Positions 10,047 to 21,576 of a DNA stretch of 64,000 nt are shown piece after piece. The stretch is taken from positions 177,210,516-177,274,515 of the forward strand of contig OX465281.1 in assembly GCA_949987705.1 (NCBI GenBank), in the 5' to 3' direction. The notes beneath the pieces were generated by a model. It made no database searches and was not told the DNA's origin. It saw only the letters and a program-made list of their open reading frames with translations. Positions within the stretch are counted from its first letter, which is position 1; the number at the start of each line of letters is the position of its first letter. Made by a program: the position numbers and the translations under genes. The stretch is from Thereva unica. Lineage: Eukaryota > Arthropoda > Insecta > Diptera > Therevidae.

Positions 10047-12558
10047 TCTCGTGTCACAGTGTTTGTTACCGTACTCCTCCGAAACGGGTTGACCAATTTG
10101 CATGAAATTTTTTGTGTATATTTGGTAGGTCTGAGAATAGGTCGTAGGCTATTTTTTATACCTTTAACCAAAAAAACAGCTGCAAAATCGAAACAAAAAT
10201 GGTAATTTTTGGAATTTTCACTTCATTTTAGTTTCAATAGCTTCATGGCCTACCTATTGTTTGACAAATGTAAAATTGTCATTAAATTGAATCATTACAT
10301 TTAATGAAAATTTCAAATTTACGCAGCTGTCAAACAATAGGTAGGCCATGACGCTATTGAAACTAAAATGATCCATTGCGGCCGTCTCAAGAGGGCGGTG
10401 TACCACTTTCTTCACAACCACATCGACATGGGTATCAAATGAAAGGGTATGATAAGTAAAATACAATAAGCAATGTAGTATACAAAATATATCTTTAGAT
10501 CCATGGCGGCCGTCTCAAGAGGGCGGGGTACCACTTTCTTCACAACCACCTCGACATGGGTATCAAATGAAAGGGTATGATAAGTAGAATACAATAAGCA
10601 ATGTAGTATACAAAATATATCTTTAGATCCATGGCGGCCGTCTCAAGAGGGCGGGGTACCACTTTCTTCACAACCACCTCAACATGGGTATCAAATGAAA
10701 GGGTATGTTAAGTAGAATATAATAAGTAATGTAGTATACAAAATATATCTTTAGATCCATGGCGGCCGTCTCAAGAGGGCGGGGTACCACTTTCTTCACA
10801 ACCACCTCGACATGGGTATCAAATGAAAGGGTATGATAAGTAGAATACAATAAGCAATGTAGTATACAAAATATATCTTTAGATCCATGGCGGCCGTCTC
10901 AAGAGGCCGGATTACCACTTTCTTCACAACCACCTCAACATGGGTATCAAATGAAAGGGTATGTTAAGGAGAATACAATAAGCAATGTAGTATACAAAAT
11001 ATGTCCTTAGATCCATGGCGGCCGTCTCAAGAGGGCGGGGTACCACTTTCTTCACAACCACCTTGACATGGGTATCAAATGAAAGGGTATGATAAGTAGA
11101 ATACAATAAGCAATGTAGTATACAAAATATATCTTTAGATCCATGGCGGCCGTCTCAAGAGGCCGAATTACCACTTCACAACCACCTCGACATGGGTATC
11201 AAATGAAAGGGTATGATAAGTAGAATACAATAAGCAATGTAGTATACAAAATATATCTTTAGATCCATGGCGGCCGTCTAAAGAGGCCGGATTACCACTT
11301 TCTTCACAATCCCCTCGACATGGGTATCAAATGAAAGGGTATGATAAGTAGAATACAATAAGCAATGTAGTATACAAAATATATCTTTAGATCCATGGCG
11401 GCCGTCTCAAGAGGCCGGATTACCACTTTCTTCACAACCACCTCAACATGGGTATCAAATGAAAGGGTATGATAAGTAGAATACATTAAGCAATGTAGTA
11501 TACAAAATATATCTTTAGATCCATGGCGGCCGTTTCAAGAGGGCGGGGTACCACTTTCTTCACAACCACCTCGACATGGGTATCAAATGAAAGGGTATGA
11601 TAAGTAGAATACAATAAGCAATGTAGTATACAAAATATATCTTTAGATCCATGGCGGCAGTCTCAAGAGGCCGAATTACCACTTTCTTCACAACCACCTC
11701 GACATGGGTATCAAATGAAAGGGTATGATAAGTAGAATACAATAAGCAATGTAGTATACAAAATATATCTTTAGATCCATGGCGGCTGTCTAAAGAGGCC
11801 GGTTTACCACTTTCTTCACAATCCCCTCAACATGGGTATCAAATGAAAGGGTATGATAAGTAGAATACAATAAGCAATGTAGTATACAAAATATATCTTT
11901 AGATCCATGGCGGCCGTCTCAAGAGGCCGGATTACCACTTTCTTCACAACCACCTTAACATGGGTATCAAATGAAAGGGTATGATAAGTAGAATACATTA
12001 AGCAATGTAGTATACAAAATATATCTTTAGATCCATGGCGGCCGTTTCAAGAGGGCGGGGTACCACTTTCTTCACAACCACCTCGACATGGGTATCAAAT
12101 GAAAGGGTATGATAAGTAGAATACAATAAGCAATGTAGTATACAAAATATATCTTTAGATCCATGGCGGCCGTCTCAAGAGGCCGAATTACCACTTTCTT
12201 CACAACCACCTCGACATGGGTATCAAATGAAAGGGTATGATAAGTAGAATACAATAAGCAATGTAGTATACAAAATATATCTTTAGATCCATGGCGGCTG
12301 TCTAAAGAGGCCGGTTTACCACTTTCTTCACAATCCCCTCAACATGGGTATCAAATGAAAGGGTATGATAAGTAGAATACAATAAGCAATGTAGTAGACT
12401 CAATATACCGATTCATGGCGGCCGACGCAAGACCCATGTTCTCTGAGGCATTTCATCTGTGTAAAATTCATATCTCGAAAAATATTAAGTCAATGGATGG
12501 TTTTTATTGTTTACTATTGACTTATGGGTGCAGCGTAGGCGCACCGGGTCCCAGCTAG
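10047..12558 (+). mobile_element. Helitron-like non-autonomous element with minisatellite core, copy 1
   Basis: Begins TCTCGTGTCACAGTG directly after A and ends CTAG directly before T, as expected for Helitron insertion between A and T. A hairpin with GGTGC/GCACC arms lies about 10 bp before the terminal CTAG. Near the 5' end an inverted repeat of about 37 bp (around 10,225-10,262 and 10,326-10,362) encloses about 60 bp. The middle is a 128-bp tandem array. No helicase frame. This layout matches known DINE-1/HINE-type Helitron relatives with internal tandem repeats. A second copy lies at 13,161-14,519. Confidence 0.7.
10371..12430 (+). repeat. Minisatellite array, 128-bp unit, about 16 copies
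   Basis: Each unit contains CATGGCGGCCGTCTCAAGAG, a CACTTTCTTCACAACC segment, GGTATCAAATGAAAGGGTAT and AATACAATAAGCAATGTAG. Units differ by a few bases. Variants with GGCGGGGTACC and GGCCGGATTACC alternate irregularly, and one unit near 11,165 lacks about 5 bp. The repeated 60-residue minus-strand frames at 256-bp spacing come from two-unit steps and are not genes. Confidence 0.95.
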
Positions 12559-12562
12559 TATA

Positions 12563-13152
12563 TACGAGGTGTGGCTATTAAATAACGAGACTGACGCTGC
12601 TACAGAAGAAGTGCGCATGCGCCAAACGCCAGCAACCAACAGCTGTTATCGTGAAGCCTTCTCTTTCGAATGTAGTGCCTCTCGCTTCTGTAAACAAATC
12701 AGTACAGCCGTAGCCTTCGTTCGCATTAGAGTTGTTTTTTTGTTTCGCCGGAAAAATCTTAAGTGTAACAGTAGAGCAACGCATTGTCGCAAGACATTCC
12801 ACATTGTCTGTTAAGAGGTTTCTAGCCAAATTCAGCATCCCAGTGTTAGACCATCCGCCTTATTCGCCGGATCTTGCGCCGTGCGACTTCTATCTGTTTC
12901 CTAAGATGAAATCTGCATTAAAAGGAACAAGATTTGAGTCTGTTGAAGCTGTGAAAGAGAAAGCGGCACGCGTCCTGAAGGAGCTGACAGAAAAAGACTT
13001 CCAGCACTGTTTCGAACAATGGAAGCTTCGCATGGAGCGTTGTAGGGATAGAGGAGGGGTGTATATTGAAAGTGATAACAAGTAAAAATGTATGAAATAA
13101 AAATAAAATGTTTTACAGCGTCAGTCTCGTTATTTAATAGCCACACCTCGTA
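12563..13152 (+). mobile_element. mariner deletion derivative with perfect terminal inverted repeats
   Basis: About 590 bp bounded by inverted repeats of about 38 bp starting TACGAGGTGTGGCTATTAAA and flanked by TA, the mariner target. It retains only the 3' part of a transposase gene. It sits between two Helitron-like elements, so it either landed in the short TA spacer or split a joint between them. Confidence 0.85.
12732..13085 (+). pseudogene. mariner transposase, C-terminal fragment
   Basis: The 117-codon frame is mariner from about residue 25: SVKRFLAKF, then the canonical HPPYSPDLAPCDFYLFPKMK containing the third catalytic aspartate, then the C-terminal EKDFQHCFEQWKLRMERC and a GGVYIE end. 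The DNA-binding domain and the first two catalytic aspartates are absent, so the product cannot catalyse transposition. The N-terminal residues come from out-of-frame sequence. A full mariner transposase is about 340-350 residues. The element could only move with enzyme supplied elsewhere. Confidence 0.85.
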
Positions 13153-13160
13153 TATATAAA

Positions 13161-14519
13161 TCTCGTGTCATAGTGTTTGTTACCGTACTCCTCCGAAACG
13201 GGTTGACCAATTTGCATGAAATTTTTTGTGTATATTTGGTAGGTCTGAGAATAGGTCGTAGGCTATTTTTTTTTACCTTTAACCAAAAAAACAGCTGCAA
13301 AATCCAAACAAAAATGGTAATTTTAGGAATTTTCACTTCATTTTAGTTTCAATAGCTTCATGGCCTACCTATTGTTTGACAAATGTAAAATTGTCATTAA
13401 ATTGAATCATTACATTTAATGAAAATTTCAAATTTACGCAGCTGTCAAACAATGGGTAGGCCATGACGCTATTGAAACTAAAATGATCCATGGCGGCCGT
13501 CTCAAGAGGGCGGTGTACCACTTTCTTCACAACCACCTCGACATGGGTATCAAATGAAAGGGTATGATAAGTAGAATACAATAAGCAATGTAGTATACAA
13601 AATATATCTTTAGATCCATGGCGGCCGTCTCAAGAGGCCGGATTACCACTTTCTTCACAACCACCTCAACATGGGTATCAAATGAAAGGGTATGATAAGT
13701 AGAATACAATAAGCAATGTAGTATACAAAATATATCTTTAGATCCATGGCGGCCGTCTCAAGAGGCCGGATTACCACTTTCTTCACAACCACCTCAACAT
13801 GGGTATCAAATGAAAGGGTATGATAAGTAGAATACAATAAGCAATGTAGTATACAAAATATATCTTTAGATCCATGGCGGCCGTCTCAAGAGGCCGGATT
13901 ACCATTTTCTTCACAACCACCTCAACATGGGTATCAAATGAAAGGGTATGTTAAGTAGAATACAATAAGCAATGTAGTATACAAAATATATCTTTAGATC
14001 CATGGCGGCCGTCTCAAGAGGGCGGGGTACCACTTTCTTCACAACCACCTCGACATGGGTATCAAATGAAAGGGTATGATAAGTAGAATACAATAAGCAA
14101 TGTAGTATACAAAATGTATCTTTAGATCCATGGCGGCCGTCTCAAGAGGCCGAATTACCACTTTCTTCACAACCACCTCGACATGGGTATCAAATGAAAG
14201 GGTATGATAAGTAGAATACAATAAGCAATGTAGTATACAAAATATATCTTTAGATCCATGGCGGCCGTCTAAAGAGGCCGGATTACCACTTTCTTCACAA
14301 TCCCCTCAACATGGGTATCAAATGAAAGGGTATGATAAGTAGAATACTATAAGCAATGTAGTAGACTCAATATACCGATTCATGGCGGCCGACGCAAGAC
14401 CCATGAGGCATTTCATCTGTGTAAAATTCATATCTCGAAAAATATTAAGTCAATGGATGGTTTTTATTGTTTACTAATTGACTTATGGGTGCAGCGTAGG
14501 CGCACCGGGTCCCAGCTAG
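13161..14519 (+). mobile_element. Helitron-like non-autonomous element with minisatellite core, copy 2
   Basis: Same ends as copy 1 (TCTCGTGTCATAGTG after A; CTAG before T), the same subterminal inverted repeat and the same GGTGC/GCACC hairpin. It carries about 7 rather than 16 minisatellite units, so the size difference is mostly array length. Head-to-tail with copy 1. Confidence 0.7.
13487..14395 (+). repeat. Minisatellite array, 128-bp unit, about 7 copies
   Basis: Same unit as 10,371-12,430. The last unit in both arrays switches to the same AGTAGACTCAATATACC ending, showing that the two arrays descend from one element. Confidence 0.95.
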
Positions 14520-14978
14520 TATATATATATATATTGTTTTCTTTATGCAAGGTGTCTTACCTAAAGCTACAAAGTGGCGGACTGTAGATAGGCTTTGGAT
14601 GGACGAACAAAAAAACATATGGGAGGGGGTCGGAAATCGTAACGGTTTAACCACTAGGGCCTTTTGAAATTTTTTTGATAGATGTTTACATATCACCCTG
14701 TCTTTTGGTAACCCAATGACCTAACTCCATGAATTAGGTAGCAGTATACGCAGAATACTCCCACCTATCTAAAACTGTAAAAGCGAAGGTTCTACACCAC
14801 CAATTTTCAGAGTTATGAGTCAAAATATCATTTTTTTCACAGAAAAATTATTTCGAATATATGTACATACATATATAATAGAAAAATTGACAAAGTTCCT
14901 GTATTTATTTCCATTTATTCTTCATCGCTGGATGTCTCCGGGTCTGGTTCATCAGAGCTGTCCACTTCACCTTCATTT
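14520..14978. other. No gene recognised
   Basis: TA run just after the Helitron end, then unique-looking sequence up to the 5' truncation point of the next retrotransposon. Confidence 0.4.
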
Positions 14979-15725
14979 TTTTCGTCTAATGCGGATGATC
15001 TGATTGTGTACAGGACGGGGCAGAAGATTGGAGTGATCCAGACGGTCTTGCAACGTGACTTCGAAACAATCGAACGATATAGTGATGATTGGAAAATGAA
15101 GATCAATTTTAGCAAATGTGGATCGATCCTTTTCCGGACTCCCCTAAACAAAGCTTCTCGCGATGTGCGGAGGAACTGGAAAACACTCAAAATTTCGAAC
15201 AATGCGGGGCAAGCATTAGAAAACAAATTGGAAGTGAAATACCTTGGGCTTTGGATGGACCAATACCTATATTTCAATATAAATGTAAGTGCTGCTCTTA
15301 CCAAGGCAAACAAGGCGTTTCATATGACCAAAAGACTTTTTTACAGCAGCCACCTAAGCCCACGGGTCAAGGTGATATGCTATCAAGCCCTGGTCAGACC
15401 AATGTTAACTTATGGTTGTCCTGTATGGTTCAACATATCTCCTTCTCACATGGAAAAGCTTCGGGGTTTTGAAAGACAATGCTTAAGGGCGTATCTAAGC
15501 TTGTATCGAACACCCGAATCGGGCTTCGTAAAATATCACGCAAACAATATCCTCTATGATAAGGCATCTGTTAACAGGATCGACAATTTCATAATCAAGT
15601 TGATTCGACGTCACGTCGCTAGAGCGACAATCCTCTTATTCGGGGAGCGTTCTACCCGAACTCTGAATACCACAAAGCAGCTTGTGAGCGCGGGTTTATC
15701 CCCCCAGAAGCATTTATTTACCTAG
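14979..15725 (+). pseudogene. 5'-truncated Jockey/I-type non-LTR retrotransposon, RT C-terminus
   Basis: Open from about 14,979. It begins at the RT active site, read as NADDLIVY where the first residue is normally Tyr or Phe, then KMKINFSKC, a KYLGLWMDQYL box, LVRPMLTYGCPVW, and the C-terminal ERQCLRAYLSLYR and RIDNFI segments. About 240 residues remain, ending at a stop at 15,723-15,725. Fingers, palm start and endonuclease are missing, as expected from incomplete reverse transcription. The clade call is by motif style only. It lies immediately downstream of Helitron-like copy 2. Confidence 0.75.
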
Positions 15726-16498
15726 ATTCCAAAAAATTGGTTCAGGATGATTCGGGGTTACCCCTCTTATATCACATGCACAGCAATGCATGTGATAAAC
15801 GAGTGCGCGCTATTCAAGAAGGCAGAGAAATATAGGATCTCCTGAGGTTCAGCACGCGAATCTCAGGAAAAAATAAAAAAGAGGCCTCCAATGCCAGTAA
15901 TTTCTACTGGTGGCTGGAGGACCCCCCTTAGTTGGGTATTTGCCCTCTCTAATGAAGTTATAGAATATTTTTTAATGCATGTTAGTTTCAAAAGATTAGC
16001 TTAGTACTTAGATAAGGTTTAGTTCTAGTTTTTACTTTGTAATGAAGGTAGCTTTAAGTAAGTCTAGGTTAGTGGTGCGAGCTTCCACGAGCTATTGTTA
16101 TTTCTTGTAGCTCAAGCCCGTGGAAGCCCGTCGCCTGGACGGGGGCCACCCGAGAGAATTCAACTCTGCTGCCCCCCGCCCAGATAGGTTTCTTAGGGTT
16201 AAGTTAGTTAGTAGAGTAGACTAAGTTAGCTTAAGTTTTATACAAAATAATTAATATCGCATCTAAGTTTTCAAATTTTTCTTAGGACTAGAAATAATAA
16301 TATATAATATAAAAATAAATAAAAAAAATACATAAGTTAAATTAAGACATAGATTAATTTAGAGTGCCTGCTGAGGGCCAGTAAGTTATATAGATTAGAA
16401 TAGATTAAAATAATTAACTTTAAGCGTTTAGTCAAATTTATATTAGGATAGCTGTTAGGTCAAATAAACGCTTTTTAAAAACTAAAAAAAAACTAACA
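15726..16498 (+). other. Probable 3' untranslated region of the truncated retrotransposon
   Basis: Follows the RT stop without a break. Contains a GC-rich block at about 16,110-16,190, TTAG-rich sequence, and A-rich stretches at about 16,310 and 16,480 that could mark the tail. No second gene seen. Confidence 0.4.
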
Positions 16499-17296
16499 AC
16501 ATCAAAGACAACATAAAATAACGCGCACATAAACACGCAAGTTCGATTCCCATATTTATTGATTGTTTTGAATCCTTTTTTTGATTTCGCTTTTTTTTTT
16601 TTTTTTGAGAATAATTTCTTTCCAGAAAATTAGAGAAAATCTCAATCCAGAAATGAGCTATCGAAACATATACCGTGCTTTGTTTAGGTTATTTGGTCGG
16701 TGCGACTTTGCCTGTTGCATTCTTTGAATAGAAAAGACGAGGAAGTGCAATTTATTACACACGGGGAAGCATTTTGGCAACACTAATGAATAGCATTCTT
16801 TACGTATTTGTGTCAATCCCGGACAGTGGCTTTGTTACATTTATTCAAAAACCGGGAGGGATATCGTTTCTCAGCAACCATCTCGGTGAGAACGCTTCAC
16901 TTGGCTAAATGTTTGAAGCAGACCCTTCGCAAAACCTGAACAAATTTCACTACGCCTATGTCCGGGATAGACAATGTATTTTGTTGTTGTGGTTAAAGTG
17001 AATGTATTTTGTTGTTGTGGTTAAAGTGGAGGGAGAGAATTAGAGAGAAAATTTCTTGATCCCAAGTGCTTCCCTCAAATCCGTGTACATGTACGCTATT
17101 TTCGGTTCCTTATCTTCTCTATTCAAAGGTTGCATTTGGAAAAGTAGAATATTTACTCAGGCGTACCGTACTTGATTTTTTCGTTCAACTTCTAGTAAAA
17201 AGAGCACACGATTTATTTATGGAATAAAAATTTTCAACGGCTCAATTCTTTGAATAATCTGTTGAAATTTCCTAACTCATTTTCCATCTAACTTTA
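16499..17296. other. Non-coding, with short repeats
   Basis: A 28-bp unit (AATGTATTTTGTTGTTGTGG...) is tandemly duplicated at about 16,973-17,028. A 15-bp inverted pair (TGTCAATCCCGGACA near 16,811 and TGTCCGGGATAGACA near 16,960) could bound a 160-bp MITE. Ends with the TTA target copy of the Harbinger element (17,294-17,296). Confidence 0.45.
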
Positions 17297-17605
17297 AGGT
17301 GCCCATACACGAGCAATTTTTTTTTAGCAATAATCGCCGGCAACTGTAAAGGAGCAATATGGAGCAATTCAAGCAATTTATGGCAACGCCAACTAGTATC
17401 AATTTGAAAAAAATATTTTGTAGCAACAATATTGAGCGATATGGAGCAACTCCAAGAAACTAGGCAATACTTTCGTACACGAGCAGTTTAGTTGAATAAC
17501 TATCGCTCGCTATGGAAGACGTTTTTCTTGCAGCGGCTTGTAGCGCTTTTATTATTATCAGTAAAAAGCAAAATAAAAGAAAAAAAAAAGAATAGACGTA
17601 TTTGA

Positions 17606-17932
17606 GTGCGACCGTTTTTAGCAAGACGGAAGGAATCTTCATTGTGTTATGAATTGGATGATATTTTATTCAAAAACTTTACTCGAATGTCCCGAAGTTA
17701 TTTTGATATTCTTTTGAATAAAGTTGGCCCATTAATTTCGAATAAAGTTGGCCCATTAATTTCTAATATTATACCTGGACAGTGGAGGCAAAACTATAAT
17801 GTTTACGATTTAACCGATTTAGAAAGACGGCCAAGAAATGCATCTGCATTAGCTAAATTGAACAGAGATGAGTTTTCGCATTATTTTATGTCTGAACGCG
17901 GTAGCATCCCATGGCAATCTGCTTATTTGTAA
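17606..17932 (+). pseudogene. Harbinger transposase with the catalytic core deleted
   Basis: The 108-codon frame joins the start of a Harbinger-type nuclease (FKNFTRMSRSYFDILLNKVGP) to its very C-terminus (ALAKLNRDEFSHYFMSERGS, then IPWQSAYL). The DDE nuclease core between them, normally some 200 residues, is missing, so it cannot cut DNA. A 21-bp tandem duplication repeats KVGPLISN. The join is in frame. Whether the peptide is made is unknown; it lacks the known catalytic residues. Confidence 0.7.
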
Positions 17933-18182
17933 AAAAAACTTACACTTACATTAAGTATTCTGAATACCTTCCAAATTTATTTGAATAAATGGAAATAAAA
18001 ACAATGTGTGTGAAATAAAAATACATACGATCACTTTGACAACTTTGCTTGTGTTTCTTTCGATATTATGTGTTTTACTAATATTATCATAAATTAAAAT
18101 TGAATATGTACTTACTTCTGATTGTGTTTCCGTTTCTAGGCCTAAATCAGCTTCATCCGTGCCTTTTAAAAAAAGCAAACTT

Positions 18183-18506
18183 TTAAAAGCGAACCAATTG
18201 CTTTCCTGATAAGCGCCACTGCCGATTTTTTTGCTTTTTCTCTAGTTTTTTTACTTCATTGTTGAAGTATGTGCGCAAACTTTTAAACTTTTTAACTGCT
18301 TCGTCATGAGATATTTGAAATTGCACGCCTACAGACGTCCATTCATCTTTTTTAAGCAAACGATCTTTAAAATCTGGATTTTTATTATCCCACAAGCATT
18401 CACGCGAGTGAACTGCATCAATAAAGTTTATGGTATTTTCGGTATTCCACGAAGACGACGTCATTTTGGTAATCAACCAGGTGCAGTCAGAAATGCACAC
18501 GTGCAC
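18183..18506 (-). CDS. Harbinger-associated MADF/Myb-like DNA-binding protein
   Basis: About 93 residues if translation starts at the second Met (18,464, MTSSSW), 107 from the first. The pattern WNTENTINFIDAV, CLWD, DFKDRLLKKDEW and KKFKSLRTYFNNEVKK is that of a MADF/SANT-like helix-turn-helix, as in the accessory protein that Harbinger elements encode alongside the transposase for DNA binding and nuclear import. Convergent with the transposase remnant. The frame is open, but the C-terminus is short, so it may be truncated. The RTE-like insertion lies just upstream of this gene (18,571 on), probably separating it from its promoter. Confidence 0.6.
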   Translation of the reverse strand: MHVCISDCTWLITKMTSSSWNTENTINFIDAVHSRECLWDNKNPDFKDRLLKKDEWTSVGVQFQISHDEAVKKFKSLRTYFNNEVKKLEKKQKNRQWRLSGKQLVRF

Positions 18507-18589
18507 GTGCAGAATAAATATGAAAGTGCAAGCAGGATAGAAAAAAAAGTTGACTTAAATTTCCATACCTCTTCTTCTTCTTTGATCCG

Positions 18590-19720
18590 TTAGCTGGCGG
18601 TCCGAGCGGGACGTCCCCGCAACGGATACGCTGCTGTCGGTGCCGCTGGGTCCCGAACTCTATTCACGATTCGCTTCCATTCTTCTCGGTTTTTGGCGGT
18701 GTCTCGAGCCTCGGTAACTGATAATCGTTGATTCTTTAAGTCACCCTCGATATTCTTCAACCAGGTTTTCTTCGGTGCCGATCGCTGTATTCTCCAGTCT
18801 GCAGGACGGTCTCGCCAGAGAAGTTTACGTGGCAAGCGGTTATCATCCATTCGGCAAACATGTCCAAACCACCGTAGTCGACGTTTTTGCATTTCTTCTT
18901 CGATCAGTGTTTGCTGATCGCATCTTTGTCTGACAACCTCATTTCGAAGGCGATCACGGAGTGAGACACGGAGGATCTGCCTCATACATCGCATTTGGAA
19001 GACCTCGAGCTTCTTAACGTCCGGTTTGAGCAGTGTCCACGTTTCAGATCCATAAAGAAGAATCGGAAGAATCAAAGTTCGGTAAAGACGTAGTTTTGTT
19101 TTGATGGAGATATTTGCTCGTTTCCATATGCACCACTTGAGCGAGGCGAATGTTGCTGTTGCCTGGCCGATACGGCTGTGAACGTCGGCCGTCGATGCTA
19201 CTTTCGTTTCCTCAACCAATGATCCCAAATATTTGAACCTTGGAACTTGTTCGATTTGGGTTCCATCGAGGTGAACACTGGCTCTTGATCCATCCGTTGT
19301 GAGCACTTTGGTCTTTTCCGCATTGATTTTTAACCCGTATGATTGGGCGATGCGGGAAATATCGTATAAGATGTCCGTTGCTTCGGCATCCGTGTCGGCG
19401 AAAACAGCGCTATCGTCGGCGAACATTAAGTCTGTTACGAAGTTGTTGTCGTCGTATTGAACTCCGAGTCGTCCATCGAATGCTTCACGCATAATCGCGT
19501 CGATCACAACGTTGAAGAGAAGTGGCGAAGCGACGTCTCCCTGTCGGACACCCGTCTGAATCGGGAACTCCTCGGATAAGTCGTTTCGAATACGAACGCT
19601 GCTGGTTGAGCCATCGTACGACGCTTGGAGAAGTTGGATGATTCTCAATGGCACGTGTTCGGTACCAAGACTCTCCACAAGCTGTTCCAATCGATGCAAT
19701 CGAAAGCGGATTTGAAATCG
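18590..19720 (-). pseudogene. RTE-like pol, second half of RT and C-terminal domain
   Basis: Continues the preceding entry in another frame from about 19,670: GVRQGDVASPLLFNVVID, then active site LMFADDSAVF, then GLKINAEKTKVL, KYLGSLVEE and LLYGSETWTL. The C-terminal domain has RRLRWFGHVCRMD, typical of RTE-like proteins, and ends near the 3' terminus of the element. A single one-base frameshift separates it from the first half, so the copy is otherwise well preserved. Confidence 0.8.
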
Positions 19721-21367
19721 ATGAAAACGACGACAATTCGTTTGCCGCAACGGATTCTTTCTTCCATTAACTGACGGAGGGCGAATATTTGATCAATGCA
19801 TCCTCGATGTGGTCTAAATCCCGCTTGTTCCTCCCGGCTCGTTTGCTCTCGATGTTTCTGTAGCCTCGATTGTATTATTTTCGTAAATACTTTACCGACG
19901 ATCGAAAGAAGGCTAATACCGCGATAATTCTTGCATTCCCGACTGTCGCCTTTCTTCAAAATTGGGACAACGATCGCTTTCTTCCATACCGAAGGGACAC
20001 GATCCGAATGCCATATGTGTGTTATGAGGACATGAAGTCGTTGTGATAAGACATCACCTCCAGCTTTGATCATCTCGGCGGTTACTTGGTCTATTCCCGG
20101 CGCTTTTCCATTTTTCAGCGATTTTATTGCTGTCTTCACCTCGATAATTGTTGGTTCGGTATCGAGAGACTGATTCATCGGCTGTTCGATAATCGGTGGT
20201 TCGGGTGCTGGACCTTGCGGCGGATCGTGGTTATACAGCTGGTGGAAGAATGCTCTCCACCGCTCCAGGCGTTCATGGGCCGAAGTCACAAAAGTTCCAT
20301 CCGATTTTTTGATGTTGTCGTTTGTTGATGTTGTTTTGCCGCCTAACCGGCGGATTGTCTGGTACAGCGTCCGGTACTCGTGCCTCGACGCCGCTTTTTC
20401 CATGTCGGCCGCAACGTTATTCCAGTACGCTTCTCGTTCCAATTTCATTTTCTGCCGAACTTCTTTGTTCAATCTTCTGTATTCCTCAAAGTCGACGTGT
20501 TTCATGCGCTTCCGCTGATCGACGAGGTCCAGACAGCTGTCCGAGATCCATGGCTGCGTCCGTTTACGGATAGTTGGACACAACTCCATTGCACACTCCA
20601 CAATAGACTCCGACAATTGCCTTTCTTCTACATCGATATCGTCCGGTATTGCGAGCGCCGCGAATTTGTTGGATAATGCCATTTGAAACTCTCGCCCGAT
20701 GGCCGGGTCCCGTAGGCACGCCCAATTTTTCTTGGCTGGTGGTGGCTCCGTTTTCTTCGCTCTTTGCAATCGCATCTGCAATTTCGCTCGAACAAGATAA
20801 TGGTCCGATCCGCAATCGGGTCCACGCATTGCACGTACGTCTTTAAGCGTCGATCGGAATCTTGTGTTGATCAAAACGTAGTCTAACATCGCCGAGTCTT
20901 TGCCGGATGGATTTCGCCAGGTGAGTTGGTGTTTGAGTGGATGGCGGAAAATGCTGTTGCCAACGATCAAGTTGTTTGACGATGCGAATGAAAGCAGGCG
21001 TAAGCCGTTGTCATTAATTACTCCGTGTCCGAATTTGCCCATGGTTTCTTCCCAGCCGGTTCGATCTACTCCTGAATGTGCATTGAAATCCCCCGCGAGA
21101 ATTATTAATTCGGTTTGAGGTATCATATCCAGCGTCTGTTGAAGCTGATCGTAAAATTCGTCCTTGTTCGTGTCCGTGCTGGTCTCGGTTGGCGCATAAA
21201 CGGATATGATATGGGTCTTGATCGTTCCACTGATGGTTATAACCGCCAAACGCTCGGATATCGGTTGGAATGCGATAACGCTGCTGGCAGCCCGTCGGTC
21301 GACCATAAAGCCGACGCCGGCCTCTCTTTTCTCACCACCGGAATAGTAAAGCATCATCGTTTCGTCG
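19660..21367 (-). pseudogene. RTE-like pol, partial endonuclease and first half of RT
   Basis: Minus frame from the 5' truncation point. The apurinic-type endonuclease lacks its first third but keeps VYAPTE, LAGDFNAHSG and SDHYLVRAKL near residues 70-210. A linker follows, then RT with KNGKAPGIDQVTAEMI, VPILKKGDSRECKNYRGISL, EEQAGFR and FIDFKSAFDCIDW. The frame then shifts by one base near 19,670. The first 15 or so codons of the open frame belong to the Harbinger host sequence, not to this element. Endonuclease nicks DNA and RT copies the RNA at the nick; this copy cannot do so. Confidence 0.8.
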
Positions 21368-21576
21368 TTTCCATACCTACTGGATATTCGAAAATTTTTG
21401 TCAACAACATTGAGCAATATGGAATTTTAATGGAGCAATTAGAAACACAGTTGCTGAAACAGTTGCTGCAATTGATCGAAATTGCTCCAGATTGCTCCAC
21501 TAATTGCTCCAGATTGCTCCATTACAGTTGCCGGCGATTATTGCTCAAAAAATTGTCCGTGTAAGCGCACCTTTAA

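Larger units (their letters stand above)
18571..21367 (-). mobile_element. 5'-truncated RTE-like retrotransposon inside the Harbinger element
   Basis: Flanked by an 11-bp target duplication, TTTCCATACCT, at 18,560-18,570 and 21,368-21,378. The 3' end (low coordinate) is a short AAG-repeat tail on the minus strand, as in RTE-type elements that end in simple repeats rather than poly(A). The 5' end starts inside the endonuclease domain. Coding is broken by one frameshift near 19,670. Length about 2.8 kb. Confidence 0.85.
17297..21572. mobile_element. PIF/Harbinger transposon, interrupted by an RTE-like element
   Basis: Terminal inverted repeats start AGGTGCCCATACACG on the left and end CGTGTAAGCGCACCT on the right, with strong inverted similarity for about 70 bp (ATAATCGCCGGCAACTGTAA). 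TTA lies on both sides (17,294-17,296 and 21,573-21,575). It carries the two genes expected of the superfamily: a transposase remnant (plus) and a MADF/Myb-like gene (minus). Subterminal GGAGCAAT motifs recur at both ends, possible transposase-binding repeats. Without the 2.8-kb retrotransposon it would be about 1.5 kb, so it is a deletion derivative. Confidence 0.85.

Noticed and set aside
10254..14221. Series of 60-70-residue minus frames spaced at 128- or 256-bp steps, as if a tandem gene family
   Set aside because: They are the 128-bp minisatellite read in one frame; stops fall at fixed places in the unit and there is no protein-like conservation.
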